Positions 46,617 to 59,154 of a DNA stretch of 64,000 bases are shown here, in pieces; the first letter of the stretch is position 1; each line of letters opens with the position of its first letter. The position numbers and the translations under genes were made by a program. Below the pieces are notes generated by a model. That model did no database searches. It was not told the origin of the DNA and saw nothing but the letters and a program-made list of their open reading frames with translations. Source of the DNA: Eremophila alpestris peregrina (Eukaryota; Chordata; Aves; Passeriformes; Alaudidae); NCBI GenBank assembly GCA_009792885.1, contig WMCF01000080.1, positions 1,823,134-1,887,133 of the forward strand. The letters are read 5' to 3'.

Positions 46617-48360
46617 AACAATCTGTTAATTTTCAAAAAAACAAAAGAAAATAAATTAATTTAGCAGATTTTTTCTGCTTTGAGAGTTACTTCAAACCAT
46701 GATAAGAGAATTTTAGAATAGGTAACTCATTACAGTGTTCCTCAAGATTTGGACAATACAATATCCTATTTTTAGAGCAAATATTGTTTTTCAGAATACA
46801 ACAATAATCTGAAATCAAATCCAGTATTAAATAGAAGGTCTTCTGTTCCATGAAGCATCAGGATTCTTGTGATTAGAAGAAGATCACACAAGATGTGGTC
46901 TCATGTGAAGAAATATTGAACCATAATAAGGGTCTGCTCCTCTTCTCTTCTGCCCATGCTTGGCTTTATCAGTTGTCCTCTACTTTAGCTCAGTTTCCCT
47001 ACAGAACGTGCACACCCCAGTATCAGACTGATAAAAATTGTCACAACAAATTATTCAGGTTTATTCTTGACAACTCCCATCTATGAATGAAAAGAAGACT
47101 ATGAAGGTATTTCACAATGCACAAGGCTCCTAAGAACTGCTGGAAAAAAAAAGCATATTCATGTAGAACAGGTTCATTTTGCTGAAACCAGAATATGCTC
47201 AGATCTCTGTATGGAATTCAAGTCTTCTTTTTCCCTAGTGTCTTCTGCTCAGAAGAGAAAAAATGAACTCTGCAAATTATTTCACTCTCCCAAATATCAA
47301 AGAAAAAGCTGAAGACTTGTTTTAATGTATAATTTTCTATTATGATTCTAAAAAAAGCACCTTTCTGTCATGGATGTGAATTTTTGCCACTTTTACAAGA
47401 GTTTAAAAATGCTTTAATTAACTGGGGTTTTGCTTTCTTCTAGAAGAAAAATAAGTTTCATTAAATTGAAGACTGTAATCAATGTTGCCAAAGGCCCTTA
47501 GATTCATTAATACAAAATGCATATGTCATTGTAGTCTTTCAAGAGTTACAGAGTACAAACTTGTCTCAAGTGAGAAATGACACCTCCAAATCCAAGCTCT
47601 ATCTAGACATAAACCATCAATGTGGGATGATCTTTTGTTGCATCCTTGCCAATAAACTTTACAGTTCTTTCCCTGGCTTTGCTTCTGCTATTTTCTTCAT
47701 CTCACTTTTTTTGTATTTTTCCTAGTATCATTGTCTTCACACTAAAACTATTTGAATGTTTATCACCCACATCAGAAGTATGTACCACCAAGTATTCGAA
47801 AGCACAGAAAAAGCTCAATACTGAAAGAAACACAGTAAGGTCTTCTGAGAAAAAAGCAAGGTCTTATGGAAATGTGGCTCTAAATCAAATTATCTACTAC
47901 ATTACCAGAAATAAGTGATACAGTTTGAGAAAATAAATTTAAGAGGCACACCTACTATTACAACTTCATTGATATATTTTTACTTTAAAAAAAAATACTC
48001 ATTGATTGTAGAGAAAGCTCAACATAACAAAATATCAGGTCAAGCACCACAATGAAAAGTAATTTAAAAAGTCTGTAAATGCATATAACCTATATGAGTT
48101 TACAGCATTAACTATGAATTCACAGTATTAGTTTCATCAATTTATTTACAGGAATTATGATTATTATCTGTATAAGTAATCTGAGTTACAATGACTACCA
48201 CCACCCTAAAATATAATACGAAGCAGGTTTTGTTTTCTTTTTGTATACCTATGAAGGATCATGTAGAAAGACTGTGAAATAAAAGCCTGAGTAGAATATA
48301 GTCTGTGGGTTTTCTGCTACCTGTAGAAATAGGAATAGGAAATAGTCTGTAGAAGTTTCA
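46617..48360. other. Unassigned AT-rich intergenic DNA
   Basis: No gene or repeat identified. Confidence 0.5.
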
Positions 48361-49863
48361 GCTGGGGTGTCTGCACCATCTACCACAGGGATGACTGAAA
48401 ACTGCACCTAAATTGAGCTGCTAAAGAGGTTACAGTGCAGACTTCAGACTGAAGGAAGTATCTAGACCTTTTTCCTGGGTCAGGGACAGGCTGCCTGCCC
48501 AGGAAGATGTGCCCAGATGGAGAACCCCTTCTAGAAGATGGCTGAAGTGCAGGAGGCAGTGAGAAGGTGCCTAACATCAGACAGACTGAAAGAACTGAGA
48601 CAGCTGGTTCCAAACAAAATCTACATGGAATCCACAGAGCACAGCCAAACAAAGGCTCCTCCAAGAGCAAACCAGAAGGGAGAGGAAGGAGAAATGCAGG
48701 AGAATGTACGCTTGCCATGGCAAGGACCTGCAGGAGAAAGACACTTACTCCAAAACCTGAGATGCCCTTGCAGAACCACTTTGTTGCTCTGCAGACTGAA
48801 GAGGCTCTGGATGCTGACTATCCAGACTTCAGTAAAGCATTTGACACAATCTCCTGCAGCATTCTCCAGTAGCTGTTGCACATGGCTTGGACAAGGGTAT
48901 TCCTTTTTGAGTGAAAAACTGGTTGGATGGCTGAACCTAGAGAGTCATGATGAAAGGATTTATATCCATATTGCAACTGGTCACTAGAGGTGTTTCCCAG
49001 AGGTTGGTGTAAGGGCTAGCCCTGTTTAACATCTTTATGGATGGTCTGGAGTGGGGATTGAGCCCATCCTCAGTAAGTTTGCAGACAACACCAAGTTAGG
49101 TGGGACTGTTGATCTGCTCAAGGATTGAAAGACTCTATAGAGAGATTTTGACAGACTGGCTTGATGAGCTAAGGACAACCACATAGGGTTCAACAAGGTG
49201 AAGTGCCAGTCATTTGGGTCACAACAACCCCATGGAGCACTACAGACTTGTGGAAGAGTTCTTTAAAACTCTACATCCAAAAAGGACTTCGGAGTGTTGG
49301 TCAAAAGCCAGCAGTATGTCTGGGTTGTCAAGAAGGCCACTGGTATCTTGGCCTTTATCACGAATAGTGTGGCCAGCAGGACCAGGGAAATTATCATCCT
49401 ATTGTACTCAGTACTGGTGAGGCCACACCTCAAATTCTGTGCTCAGTTTTGGGGCCCTCACCTCCAAAAGGACATTGAGATGCTGGAGGGCTTCCAGAAA
49501 GGGCAGCAGAGCTAGTAAAGGGTCTAGAAAACATGAGAAACAGCTGATGGAACTGGGGTTGTTTTACACAGAGGAGACTCGGAGAAGACATAATTCTGTT
49601 GAGTCTCAAGTGAAAGGATAAGAGGAAATTATCTTAGGCTGCATCAGGGGAGATACAAATTAGATATCAGGAAAAAATCTTTGAATGAGTAGTTAGGCAT
49701 TGGAATAAAGTTACCCAGGAAGATTGTGGAGTCATTGTCTCTGGAAGTGTCAAAGAAGCATCTGGATTTGGTACTAGAGGATATGGTTATGGTGCTGCTG
49801 GGTTGATGGTTTGACTTGATGGCCTTGAAGGTCTCTTCAAACCTTGATGATTCTGTGATTCTG
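48361..49863 (+). mobile_element. CR1 LINE with ORF1-like segment joined to RT
   Basis: 48540-48815 encodes a basic, proline-containing stretch ending MPLQNHFVALQTEE, which resembles the end of CR1 ORF1. Within a few codons it becomes YPDFSKAFDTISCSIL (about 48817-48870), a core RT block, so endonuclease and the RT N-terminus are missing. RT continues with SKFADNTKLGGT in frame fragments near 49070-49110. KDFGVLVKSQQYVWVVKKATGI-type residues follow near 49280-49350, then VRPHLKFCAQFWGP (about 49420-49460). The 3'UTR ends GATGATTCTGTGATTCTGT at 49863. Frames are broken. Confidence 0.75.
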
Positions 49864-51262
49864 TATTATCTCTTATATACAATACAGAAGGACACAAGCA
49901 ATCCTGAAGGTTCTTGGATAACATTGATGATAACTTCCTTCTTCAAGTAACAGAGAAGTCAATGAGGAGAGGTGCTATGCTGCACCTTGTTCTCACCAAA
50001 AAAGGAGGGTCTGGTGAGGAATGAGAAGTTCAAGGGCAGTCATGTCTGCAGTGGTCATGAAATGGTGGTTTTAGGGCAGCAAGGAGAGCACACAGCAAGG
50101 TAATTACCCTGGAATTCAGGATAGCAGATTTTGGTCTCTTCAGGGTTCTACTTTGGATGCAAGAAGGACCCAAGAGAGCTGGTTAATATTAAAGAAATTT
50201 CAGGAGGGATGACACAAAGAGCAGGTTAGGCAAAGGCAAAAAAAGTATCTTCTATTGATATGTGGTAAATGGAAGACTAGGGGGAAAGTGGGCCCCCTCT
50301 GGTAGGAATGGGAGACCTGGTTTTTCAGGACATGGAAAAGGTCTCCTTTGGGGAGTACTCAACAAATTTTTTTGCCTGAGTCTTCACCATCAAGATTCCC
50401 AGCCACACCACCCAGGTTCCTAGGCTGGGAGAATGAACAACCGCCCTCTGTGGTAGAAGATCAGCTTCAAGACACCTAAGCAACCTGAAGGAGTGCAAGT
50501 CCATGAGATCTGAAGAGGATAATTTCAGGTCCCAGGGGAATCTGCAGATGAATGGTTAAGCCACCATCCATCATATTTGTGAAGTTGTGGAAGTCTGGTA
50601 AAGTTTCCACTGACTGGAAAAAGGGAAACAACTTCCACCTCTGAAAAGGAGGATAAAAGGGAGAACTGTGGAACTATAGGCCAAACAGTCTCATTTTTGT
50701 GCCCAACAAGATCATGGCATTGATCTTTCTGAAAACTTTGCTAAGGCTCATGTAAATTAAGGAGATGATTGGTGATGAGCAACACAGCTTCATTAAGGGC
50801 AAATTGTTCTTGCCAAATTTGGTGGCCTCTTAGGATGGGGTTGCAGCTTTGGTGGATAAGAGAAGAGGATCTGACACCATCTACCTAGCTTTGTGCAAAG
50901 CCTTTAACACTGTCCCATGTGACATTCTCCTCTCTAATTTAAGAAGCATGGCTTTGATGGGTGGACCTGTCAGTGGGTATGGAACTGGCTGGACAGTTGC
51001 ACTCAAAGAATTGCTTTCAATGGCTCAGTGTTAGAGTGGAGATTGGTGTCCCTCAGAGGTCAGAATTGGGACTGACACTGTTGTGACATGTCTGGTGGAT
51101 TGAGTGCATTCTCAGCAAGTTTGCTGATGTCATGAGGCTGTGTGTTGGGGTCAACACACAGAAGGAACGAGACACCATCCAGAGAGACCTTGACAAGCTT
51201 GAGAGGTGGGTTGGAAATACGGGATCTTTCTCCTTTGACATCATTCTATGATTCTATTATAT
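49864..51262 (+). mobile_element. CR1 LINE with the RT C-terminal region missing
   Basis: Begins with an endonuclease tail: FLDNIDDNFLLQVTEKSMRRGA at about 49912-49977, then HLVLT. The linker and RT follow in broken frames: an NYRPNSL equivalent near 50680, KGKLFL near 50797, YLALCKAFNTVPCDILLSNL at about 50882-50941, GVPQRSELG near 51047-51073 and LSKFADVMRL at about 51110-51140. RDLDKLERWVG at about 51185-51215 is followed after about 30 bases by ATTCTATGATTCTATT, the CR1 terminus. The thumb, C-terminus and most of the 3'UTR are absent. It abuts the preceding CR1 tail. Confidence 0.75.
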
Positions 51263-54200
51263 CATTTGCAGAATTTTCCATTTGAAATATCTTGGGGTGC
51301 CTGCCAGGCAGCATTCTTCAAGACAGATGAAAGAAGATCCTAGACTGGTATCTTGGGAACGTCTGCCCTATGGCTGAGACCAGTAATGACTAATTCTAAA
51401 ACCTGTATATAGTCTCTCTAACTTGTAAGAAAAGATTTCTTGACATTTTTAAAGTTCTGGCTCTGGATACAACCATCACCAAAGGTGTTTCCTAAGCCAA
51501 AGGAAAATAAATTTTAAATTATGTTTCTTTTCTAGACCTAGAATTTTTTAAAAATTAGTCTGAACAAAGCACAAAAGTTTAACTCCATAAATATCTCTTA
51601 ATTATTTTATTAAATATGACTTAGAGTCTTCTTATTTGGAACAGTGATAGTTAGATCATCCACACTTTTGAAAGATTTTGGTTTGTCCTTTGAAAGCCAT
51701 TTGAGTTATACCAATGGAATCTCAATGTTTTATGGATTTTATCCTTCACAGACTTAAGGACATTAACTGAAGTTAATGATTTCACTCTAACGATGTTATT
51801 TGCTCCCTGGAGATTAACTTACAACCATGTACTCTGATTTCACTGATTTCTATTGAATAACTTTGTAGCAGCAAAAGTAGAGCCAAAGCTAGATATTGCC
51901 ATATCTATTGAGCATATCTAGCAAATTATTATTTATTGTAGCTTGAACATTCAGAATATTGGACTCAGAATACTAATATGGAATGTCTATCCCATTCTTA
52001 TGGAGCTTTAAAGAAAATTATGGCTATTAAAACCATGTCTGTTCTGGTTTTAGCCATGTCATTTTATGCTACTGGCCTTCCTAGGTGATTAATTTCCTTT
52101 TTTATGTTAAAAGTACAATGCAAGGGTATTTTTCTCTCTAGACTTTTAGTAGAATTCCATGGCACGTTTATTTAGATGGCTTCCGGTAGGTCCTGCAATA
52201 CCAAGTACATAATGTTTTTTTTTTACCCAAAGACCTCTTTCACCTTTTCCTTTTCCCTTGAATTATGAATTAATAATCCATGTATTCATATTTTCCACTT
52301 GTCAAATTCAGGCAACAGAGAAAATAAGCAGCACAAATTGGCAGATAATGCACCTTATTTCCATGTAGAAGCAGGTGCATTTTCTTCAGCATAAGTGGCA
52401 GGATGACGCTGATCCACTTTGACAGGCAGGCAAATCTAAAATTACTCAGCACACTTTGCCACTGGTTCAGGAAAAGTCTCCCATGAGCTTGTTCTGCAAT
52501 TCTTCAGTCCCCAGAGTGTTAATTAAAATTTGCTGGATAATATTTGCAAGGCTCAATGGTTACAGCAATTATCAGTTACTAAATGTTAGTGGCAGAGATG
52601 ACACCTGATGATTGGACACTTTATTCAATATATTCAAGAGAGTTTCTCCTTGCCTTCTTTTTTTTTTTTTTTTAAATCTTCCCTTCAGTTCTTGAAATAG
52701 CTGGATCAGCTAAATGTCTCAATCAGCCTTTAGACTAAAAATTACTCAGATAGGAGTTTAATTATCTATTTATCCTTGAGTTTCTTTTCAGATGCCAGTA
52801 AAACTCTTGCAAAAGAGGAACAGAGTTGTTACAAAAGCCTTTAGAAATGCAGGGGTCCGCTCAGGACACTGAAAGGAAGAGAGTACCTTCTAAATATACT
52901 TGCTGCTCAGTTCAGGTTTGCTCAACAAAGTTTTAGACTGGAGACTTGCTAATCACACATGCAATAAACAACCTCCTTCAAATTACTGAAGTCCAACTAT
53001 CGATAAAACTTACTGTTTAGGTGTCTACCAGTGACTTTCTCTCTCTCCCCTTAAAGTTTCATCAACATATTGAAACACAATCACTTTAAAAAAAAAATTT
53101 TACCTTGTTTTGTTACTAACAGAAGAAAGTTTGCTTATAGTTTCATTCATTTTTATTTGGATACTTAATTCTTTAGCTACTTTTACTCCAAATCCTTTGA
53201 CATGCCTGGTCAGTTTGTTGCCATTGTGCAGCATTCCTGCTCATTAAGAACCTGCTCTTCTTTGTCTCTGTAATGCAATGAGATCCTGTCCTTTTTTATT
53301 TCCAAGACTGGCCAGCTCCATGAATGAGGGTGCACTGAACTGACTAAGTATTTGCAAGCTCTGTAGACAGTTTTCAACTACAGTCATATTGCCTCTGCCC
53401 CTCATGACTCTGCAGTAATCACAGAAAAGGAACATAGTTAGTAGGCTTTGTCTCTGACTAGGCACTTCCATAAACCTACCCAAAGGCCAGAAAATTCACT
53501 GCAATATTTGTCAGAGATAGGCAACACAAAAAAGTCAGCACATGAAACAGAGTGGGAAAAGCACAACAAAACCAGCAAATTTATGGACACCTACCAGGTG
53601 TTACGTACATCCCGGGATATAGTTTCCTTCATTTAACTGAAATGTTTTCTGGGCAAGAAAAAAAGAAAAAGAGAGAAAATGCTGGGGAGGACAGGGCTGT
53701 AGGACTTAACAAGACTATTTAGAGTTCAACTTGAAAGTCATATCACATCACAAAGTATGGCTTAATGCTGTGAAAGGCAATGAGTTAGGTTCATTAGGTA
53801 AGTTCAGTTGACTGAACCAACACCTGTGTGTCTCTAGAATTTCCAAATGGCTAAAGAATAACATTTCAGATTATTCTATGGGAAGAATCCTGTTCTGTGT
53901 AGCAAAACAATCTGACACCAGTAGTCAAAAGACAAGAAGACAAGTTAAAGGCAAAAAGAAAGCCAACAAGAAAATTAAAATCATGAAAGAGAACAAAAAA
54001 AAATTTAAAACAAATCAAAGCATGGAAAGAAAGGAGTGGGGTGGGAGAAGAATTGGACATCATAGGGGTAAAATATGTTCCCAGAAAAAATATGGGTAAA
54101 AACGATAATAAGCATAAATGTCTTACCTAATTTCAAATCTTAAAAACAACAAAAACACCCCTTAATTCCTAATATTCTATTGTATTCTATGATGATATGT

Positions 54201-54990
54201 TACGTTTCTATATGCATTACATAAACTACTGAATATTTTATTTGAAAAATACTCTCAGTACACTCAATACAGTACACTCAATACTCTCAGATGGTTTTTC
54301 AAAGCTCCTTTAGTCCATGAAAATAGCATGTTCTTCTCATAACACACTTATATGCATACCTATGAGAGCGTTGGAATAAACTTCAACATCTGAGTCTCAC
54401 TAAACACAAAGAGGAAGTGCAGCTACCCAGGATGGTTTCAACCACCTGATCTTCTGAAACATAAGCAGAGATCCATTGAAACCTGCATTTATTCCTGGGA
54501 GCATATTAGTGTCTGTAGTGCTTTGGTCCAGAAAGGTTTCTTTCATGCAAGTATTCTGATCAAGAAGAGAGACCAGCAGGTCGGGAATTAAACAACAACT
54601 AGATATTCCCAAAAATAAGAAGTGATTAATGTTAAAAGAAAAAAAAATATTGCTTTACATTTGATTTCCCTTAATTCTAAACAAGTGGTAAGATGACTTT
54701 TAGTATTAGAGAAATCATGTTAAGTAAAGACTAGAAAAAACAAGCTCAGAGAAAGAAAGGGCAGTAAGTTTAGGTGTGGATGACTGAGGACCAAGGGGTT
54801 TATCTCCATCAGACTCAGCAGGACAGAGTTTCAATGTCACTCTCTCTTACCTCTTTTCAAATCTGTAGTGCAGATTCTAACCTAGGGGAAAAAAAAAGAA
54901 ACCACTTTTACCTATGTTCTTAAATAATGAAGCAAAACATTCTTTTGTCACTCAATTTCCCTTGAGAAAAAAAAAAAAACAAAACTAAGG
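51263..54990. other. Unassigned AT-rich intergenic DNA
   Basis: Contains a T run near 52658-52675 and a short tandem duplication CAGTACACTCAATA (54257-54284). The block 52490-52640 is smooth and repeat-free. No gene is supported. Confidence 0.5.
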
Positions 54991-55755
54991 CATCACAAGA
55001 GGTTGGAGCAATGGGCAAACAGGAACCAGCAGAAGTTCAGCGAAGGGAAGTGCACAGTTCTGCACTTGGGAAGGCACAGCCTCCTGCAGCAGTACATGAC
55101 AACAATGAACAGATAGGAAGAAGCCCTGCAGTAAAAAGATCCAGGGGATCCGAAGAGAGAGGTGAAGAGCCAACACTATTCTCTTCTGGTGAAGATGGCC
55201 AGCAGTGTGCTGGGCTGTGTAAGAACAAGTGTTACCTGCATGTTAAGGTATGTGATCCTTCACTGCTCTCAGTATTGGTGAGGCCACCACTGGTGTACTG
55301 TGCCCAGTTCTGGACTCTCCAATACAAGACACTGGTGAATGTACTTGGAGAGCATCTAGACAGGAACTGAGATGATGAAGAAGCTAGAGCAACAAACATA
55401 AGAAAAGCTTCAAAGACAGCTCAGGTTTTTGAGCCTGGAAGAGACTCAGGAGAGAATTTGTCAAGGTTCCTGGGTATCTGAAAGGGAGGGTGTAAAGATG
55501 ACAAATCCAGTATCTGGTAAGTGGTGCCCAGTAACAGAATGAAATCAATAGGCCGAAACATGACAGGTTTACCTCCTCAACACAAAGAGATATCCTTCTT
55601 CTTGGAGGATGACTGAGCCTAGCAACAGGTTGCCCCCAAAGAGCTGGTAGACTCTGTCCTTGGAGATCTTCAAAATCATCTAGACAATATCTTGGACAAC
55701 CTGGTCTAGGTGAACACACTTGAGCAGGGACATGGTTACCTCCAGGTGTCCCTTC
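54991..55755 (+). mobile_element. CR1 LINE, RT C-terminus to 3'UTR
   Basis: RLEQWANRNQQKFSEGKCTVLHLGR (first part near 55000-55065) is the CR1 palm-to-thumb segment. VRPPLVYCAQFWTLQYKT near 55278-55330 and FLSLEE-like residues near 55430 follow. The 3'UTR CAACAGGTTGCCC, CTTGGAGATCTTCAAAATC and CAACCTGGTCTAGGTGA are recognisable. The terminal octamer repeats are eroded. Confidence 0.85.
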
Positions 55756-56114
55756 TTACTGCAACATTTCTATCTCCACTGGCAAAGAACAAGAGGTCCT
55801 ATCATCCCTGAGAAGAGCCTTTGGGGAAGCTGAGCCATTGTGCTCCCTCCACTGGCTCCTCCAGAGCTCCCCTGCCACACTGCTGGGCTGCCTGTTTCTG
55901 GGAATTTGAGTTTGAGGCACCAACCCCTTCATCACAGGACCCTGAGGTTCAAACCCACTCACAAGGCCACATGAAGGCAGCACCTGTACCCAATGTAGGG
56001 AATGTCTTCCAATCCTGTGTGGCAGTGAGGTGCCCAGGACTGTGAACTGCACATATTGCAATGAGAACAACCATTAGGAATATGGAAGTTTCTCTTCTGT
56101 CTGCCTGCCACCAG
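55756..56114. other. Unassigned GC-richer segment between CR1 remnants
   Basis: It is CT/CA-rich with several GGCTCC, CCACTG and GCCACA words but has no recognised family. A 104-codon ORF on the minus strand (55756-56070) has no motif. Confidence 0.4.
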
Positions 56115-56133
56115 GATAGATAGATAGATAGAT

Positions 56134-56190
<57 letters not shown>

Positions 56191-56197
56191 GATAGAT
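56115..56197 (+). repeat. (GATA)n microsatellite
   Basis: Near-perfect GATA tetranucleotide run with a one-base interruption (GATTAGATA) near 56131-56138 and a GATGATAGATG end. It is likely to vary in length. Confidence 0.97.
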
Positions 56198-56224
56198 GTT
56201 TGTGTGTGAGTGTGTATGTGTGTC

Positions 56225-56254
<30 letters not shown>
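56198..56254 (+). repeat. (TG)n microsatellite
   Basis: TG dinucleotide run with TGAG, TATG and TCTG interruptions, directly after the GATA run. Together they form a compound microsatellite. Confidence 0.95.
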
Positions 56255-56255
<1 letters not shown>

Positions 56256-56274
56256 ACATCAGTGTGAGAGCACA

Positions 56275-56390
56275 GTGCCCAACTTGTCCTTGGCGATTCT
56301 CAAACCTTGTCTGGACATGGTTCTGGGCAACCAATAGTGATAACCTTCAGACATCCCTTCTAACCTGTGATTCTCTGGTCTGAAACTCAG
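56275..56390 (+). mobile_element. CR1 3' tail
   Basis: The sequence GTCCTTGGCGATTCTCAAA, TGTCTGGACATGGTTCTGGG and CATCCCTTCTAACCTGTGATTCTCTGG is a diverged CR1 3' end. It lies 500 bases past another CR1 tail, so it is a separate copy or a duplication. Confidence 0.7.
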
Positions 56391-58531
56391 GGAGTGGAAT
56401 CACAGTTTTTGTTCCTTGCTTAAAACGTCAACCAAGCTCTTGTACAGAGATATCTTTACAGATTGCTTCCCCTATCCATTTTCCTCTTATATCATAAATA
56501 CTTGGCTAGTATTTGCCACAAACCTTTTAACTTTATCCCATCCTGAATACTAGAGATTTCTATCACATTATAGTCAGTTAGTATAGATCAATAAGATATC
56601 ATTCTGAAAAAAGTATGCCAACACTACCTCATCATTCTGTTTAGTTCTGATTTTTTTTGTTAGGTATGCCTTGTTGCTTTTTAAAACATGGCTTGAAATA
56701 GTCATAGGAATTCTGGAGATTTTGTCAGGAAACATTAGTCCTGTTTTTGACACTGATGGTACTTGGCAGCACTGCAACTAGGTTCCAAAAATATTGACAA
56801 GATGGTTGAACTGGTGTCTGGATAGCTCTTCAAACTGAATTTGGACCATTTTGCAAAGTCTGTTGAGTGGGCATTTTATCTGAAAGCATATTTTTTTCTT
56901 GCTGTGTGAATGGTTTCTGACTATGTGTGTAGTTGCCAAAATAAATTCCTCTGGGAAGAGGAATATCATCCTTCCTGTGCAGAAGAACAGTTAACATTTG
57001 GTTGGCAATATGAAGTAAAGGGTTTACTAATGCCAGGAAAGAGTCTTGAGTGAAATACAGAAAAATTTACTGTGTATCTACTTTTTTGGTAATATAAAGA
57101 TCTTGTCAGAGGTTTTTGGTCTAGCTGAAGGGGGTTTTAGGTGTGTTTTCGTGTTTGCTGAATTACTTAGGAGGGGCTTTTCTTAGAGATTTTTAATTTG
57201 CTGGGCCTTGATCTGTGGGACTTCACTGCCTTCCAAAGAAGCATTTCAGTCATCTTTCATTGATCTTCATCATCTTAAATCAGACTCAATATCAAAATCT
57301 TTTGAAAGGAGCAAGTTTGTGGATAATCAGCTCTGTGACTACAACGCAGAGGGCTTATGCACACATTCCTTTCTTTTCCCTTTTTTTTAAGCGCTTTTAC
57401 CAAGACGTTACTATCATTTAAATAATATATTCTCCATTCTTCATCTTTTCCATAATGAATTGGGGTTTTGACATTGGTTAAAAATATGTTCAAAAATTTC
57501 ATGTGTTTTAAAATAACAACAACACTTTACTCATTTTGAAATTTTGAAGGAAAAAAAATTGGTGCATAGAAGCCCTGTTAATACTAGAAATAACTTTTTT
57601 CATCAATCTATATATGCTATGAACTGAGTATAGCTTCACTTGTCAAGTGGCTTCTGAAGTTATGTAACTCAAGCCACCACATGTTTTATGCTACAGCCCA
57701 TGTGAGATTAAGGTCATCATTTACCATCTATGGAATCTGGCTGTGGAGCACTCAAATAAACTGGCATACATTACAGATTTGTAGGTTTGGAGAGCAGCTA
57801 GTCCAAGACGCAAGAAAAAGGTCCCCATACATCTTTTCCTCACTCACTGTTCTCCTGGAAATGTTGACAGTATTGCCAGTCCTTGGTAACGCCTGCTATT
57901 TTGTTTAGTGAAAAGGCAATAGCTAGTCTTCCACAGCCCCTCAAACCTTTTCTGCCTTCTCTACATTAAGCTACACTGCAATGAAAATTTACTTTCATCC
58001 AGATAAATTTATTAGCTCTTTTAATTATTCCACATTTAAAAGCTTTCTTCAGAGAAAACATTCTTTCTTCACTTTATATTTGTTTGGGTTTTTTGAAACA
58101 AATTTTTTTCATCCAATATTCTCCATAAAAAGGTTATAACTGTTAACCACTACCAACAATTCTAAAAGCAACAATAAATTAATGTAAATGTTGCCTCCAG
58201 ACATGGGCAAAATTTGACACCAGCTGAAAAATCACAGACTAATATCCAGGATATGAAGTCAAACCAGCAGTCAGCACTGAAGCCTGGACTCTGGCTGAAT
58301 AAAAATATTTCTTCAGCTCTTCAGCTACACAAAAGCAGCTTTTAGCAGTACTTAAATATCCAGATAAATCCACTTTTTAGTTTTACTTAAATATACTTAA
58401 GGATAAACAATTTCCAAAAGAAAGTAATGTTATTAAAAGTGCACATTCTTCTTCCTAATGTGGGCACAAAATTCCAACATTCTTCACTTCAGAGAACTAG
58501 AGACTTTAGGAGGTATGTTCCCATTTCTCAC

Positions 58532-58575
58532 ATTCTGACTCATTTGAGTCAGAATTTGATATGAAACATATCAAA
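58532..58575. repeat. Two adjoining perfect palindromes
   Basis: ATTCTGACTCA (58532-58542), TT, and its exact complement TGAGTCAGAAT (58545-58555) form an 11-bp stem. Directly after, sharing base 58555, TTTGATATG, AAA and CATATCAAA (58555-58575) form a 9-bp stem. The first contains TGACTCA twice in inverted order, the AP-1 consensus. Whether it is regulatory is unknown. Confidence 0.7.
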
Positions 58576-59086
58576 ACTACACCAAAGAGACCACAATTCA
58601 TATTCATGATATAGGAGTATACATACTTTTCACTCATGAGTAGTGTAGTCATATGTAGTGGCTAATGAGAGAACCCCTACTGAGAACAGATAAATTTCAA
58701 ACCTTCTGAATAATTATGAGACATTTTGTTTTATTTATAAATCTCCCTCCTTTGAAACTGTCCCTTGATTTTTAAAGCTGTCATAGTTTTGTAAGCACTA
58801 ATAATGGTGTCAGCCAAAGCCAAAGACTGATGAACTGTCTGTGGAGGGGCTTCTCTTCCTGGTACTGAATGCCGGAGAAACACAGTGAAAAGTCAAAAGT
58901 AGAGCTGTAGGGGAAGAGAGAGGACAGAGATGGATAAAAGATGACTTAGAAGGAATGAGGGAGGGAACATCTGTACAGCACTTCACTGATGATAATCTTT
59001 GCACAGTTTATGACACAGAGGCGGTGGGAACTGTGAGGTAATCATTTTACTTGCCTGTCAACTGCAGAGAGTATTTCAAATCGCAG

Positions 59087-59154
59087 GGTGAAATTCTGGC
59101 TCCATTGACGTGAGAGACAAAGCTCCTGTTGATTTAAATGAAGGCCAGGATTTC
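59087..59154. repeat. Ancient palindromic repeat remnant
   Basis: GGTGAAATTCTGGCTCCATTG at the left and a right arm ending GAAGGCCAGGATTTC are imperfect complements about 65 bases across. The form (GAAATCCTGGC... ...GCCAGGATTTC) matches a palindromic sequence I recall as widespread in birds and reptiles, though I cannot name the family with certainty. Confidence 0.5.

Noticed and set aside
54251..54290. Tandem CAGTACACTCAATA duplication as a possible regulatory array
   Set aside because: Only two copies of 14 bases; simple slippage explains it.
55949..56334. Minus-strand ORFs with long YLSI and HTHT repeats
   Set aside because: They are translations of the GATA and TG microsatellites.
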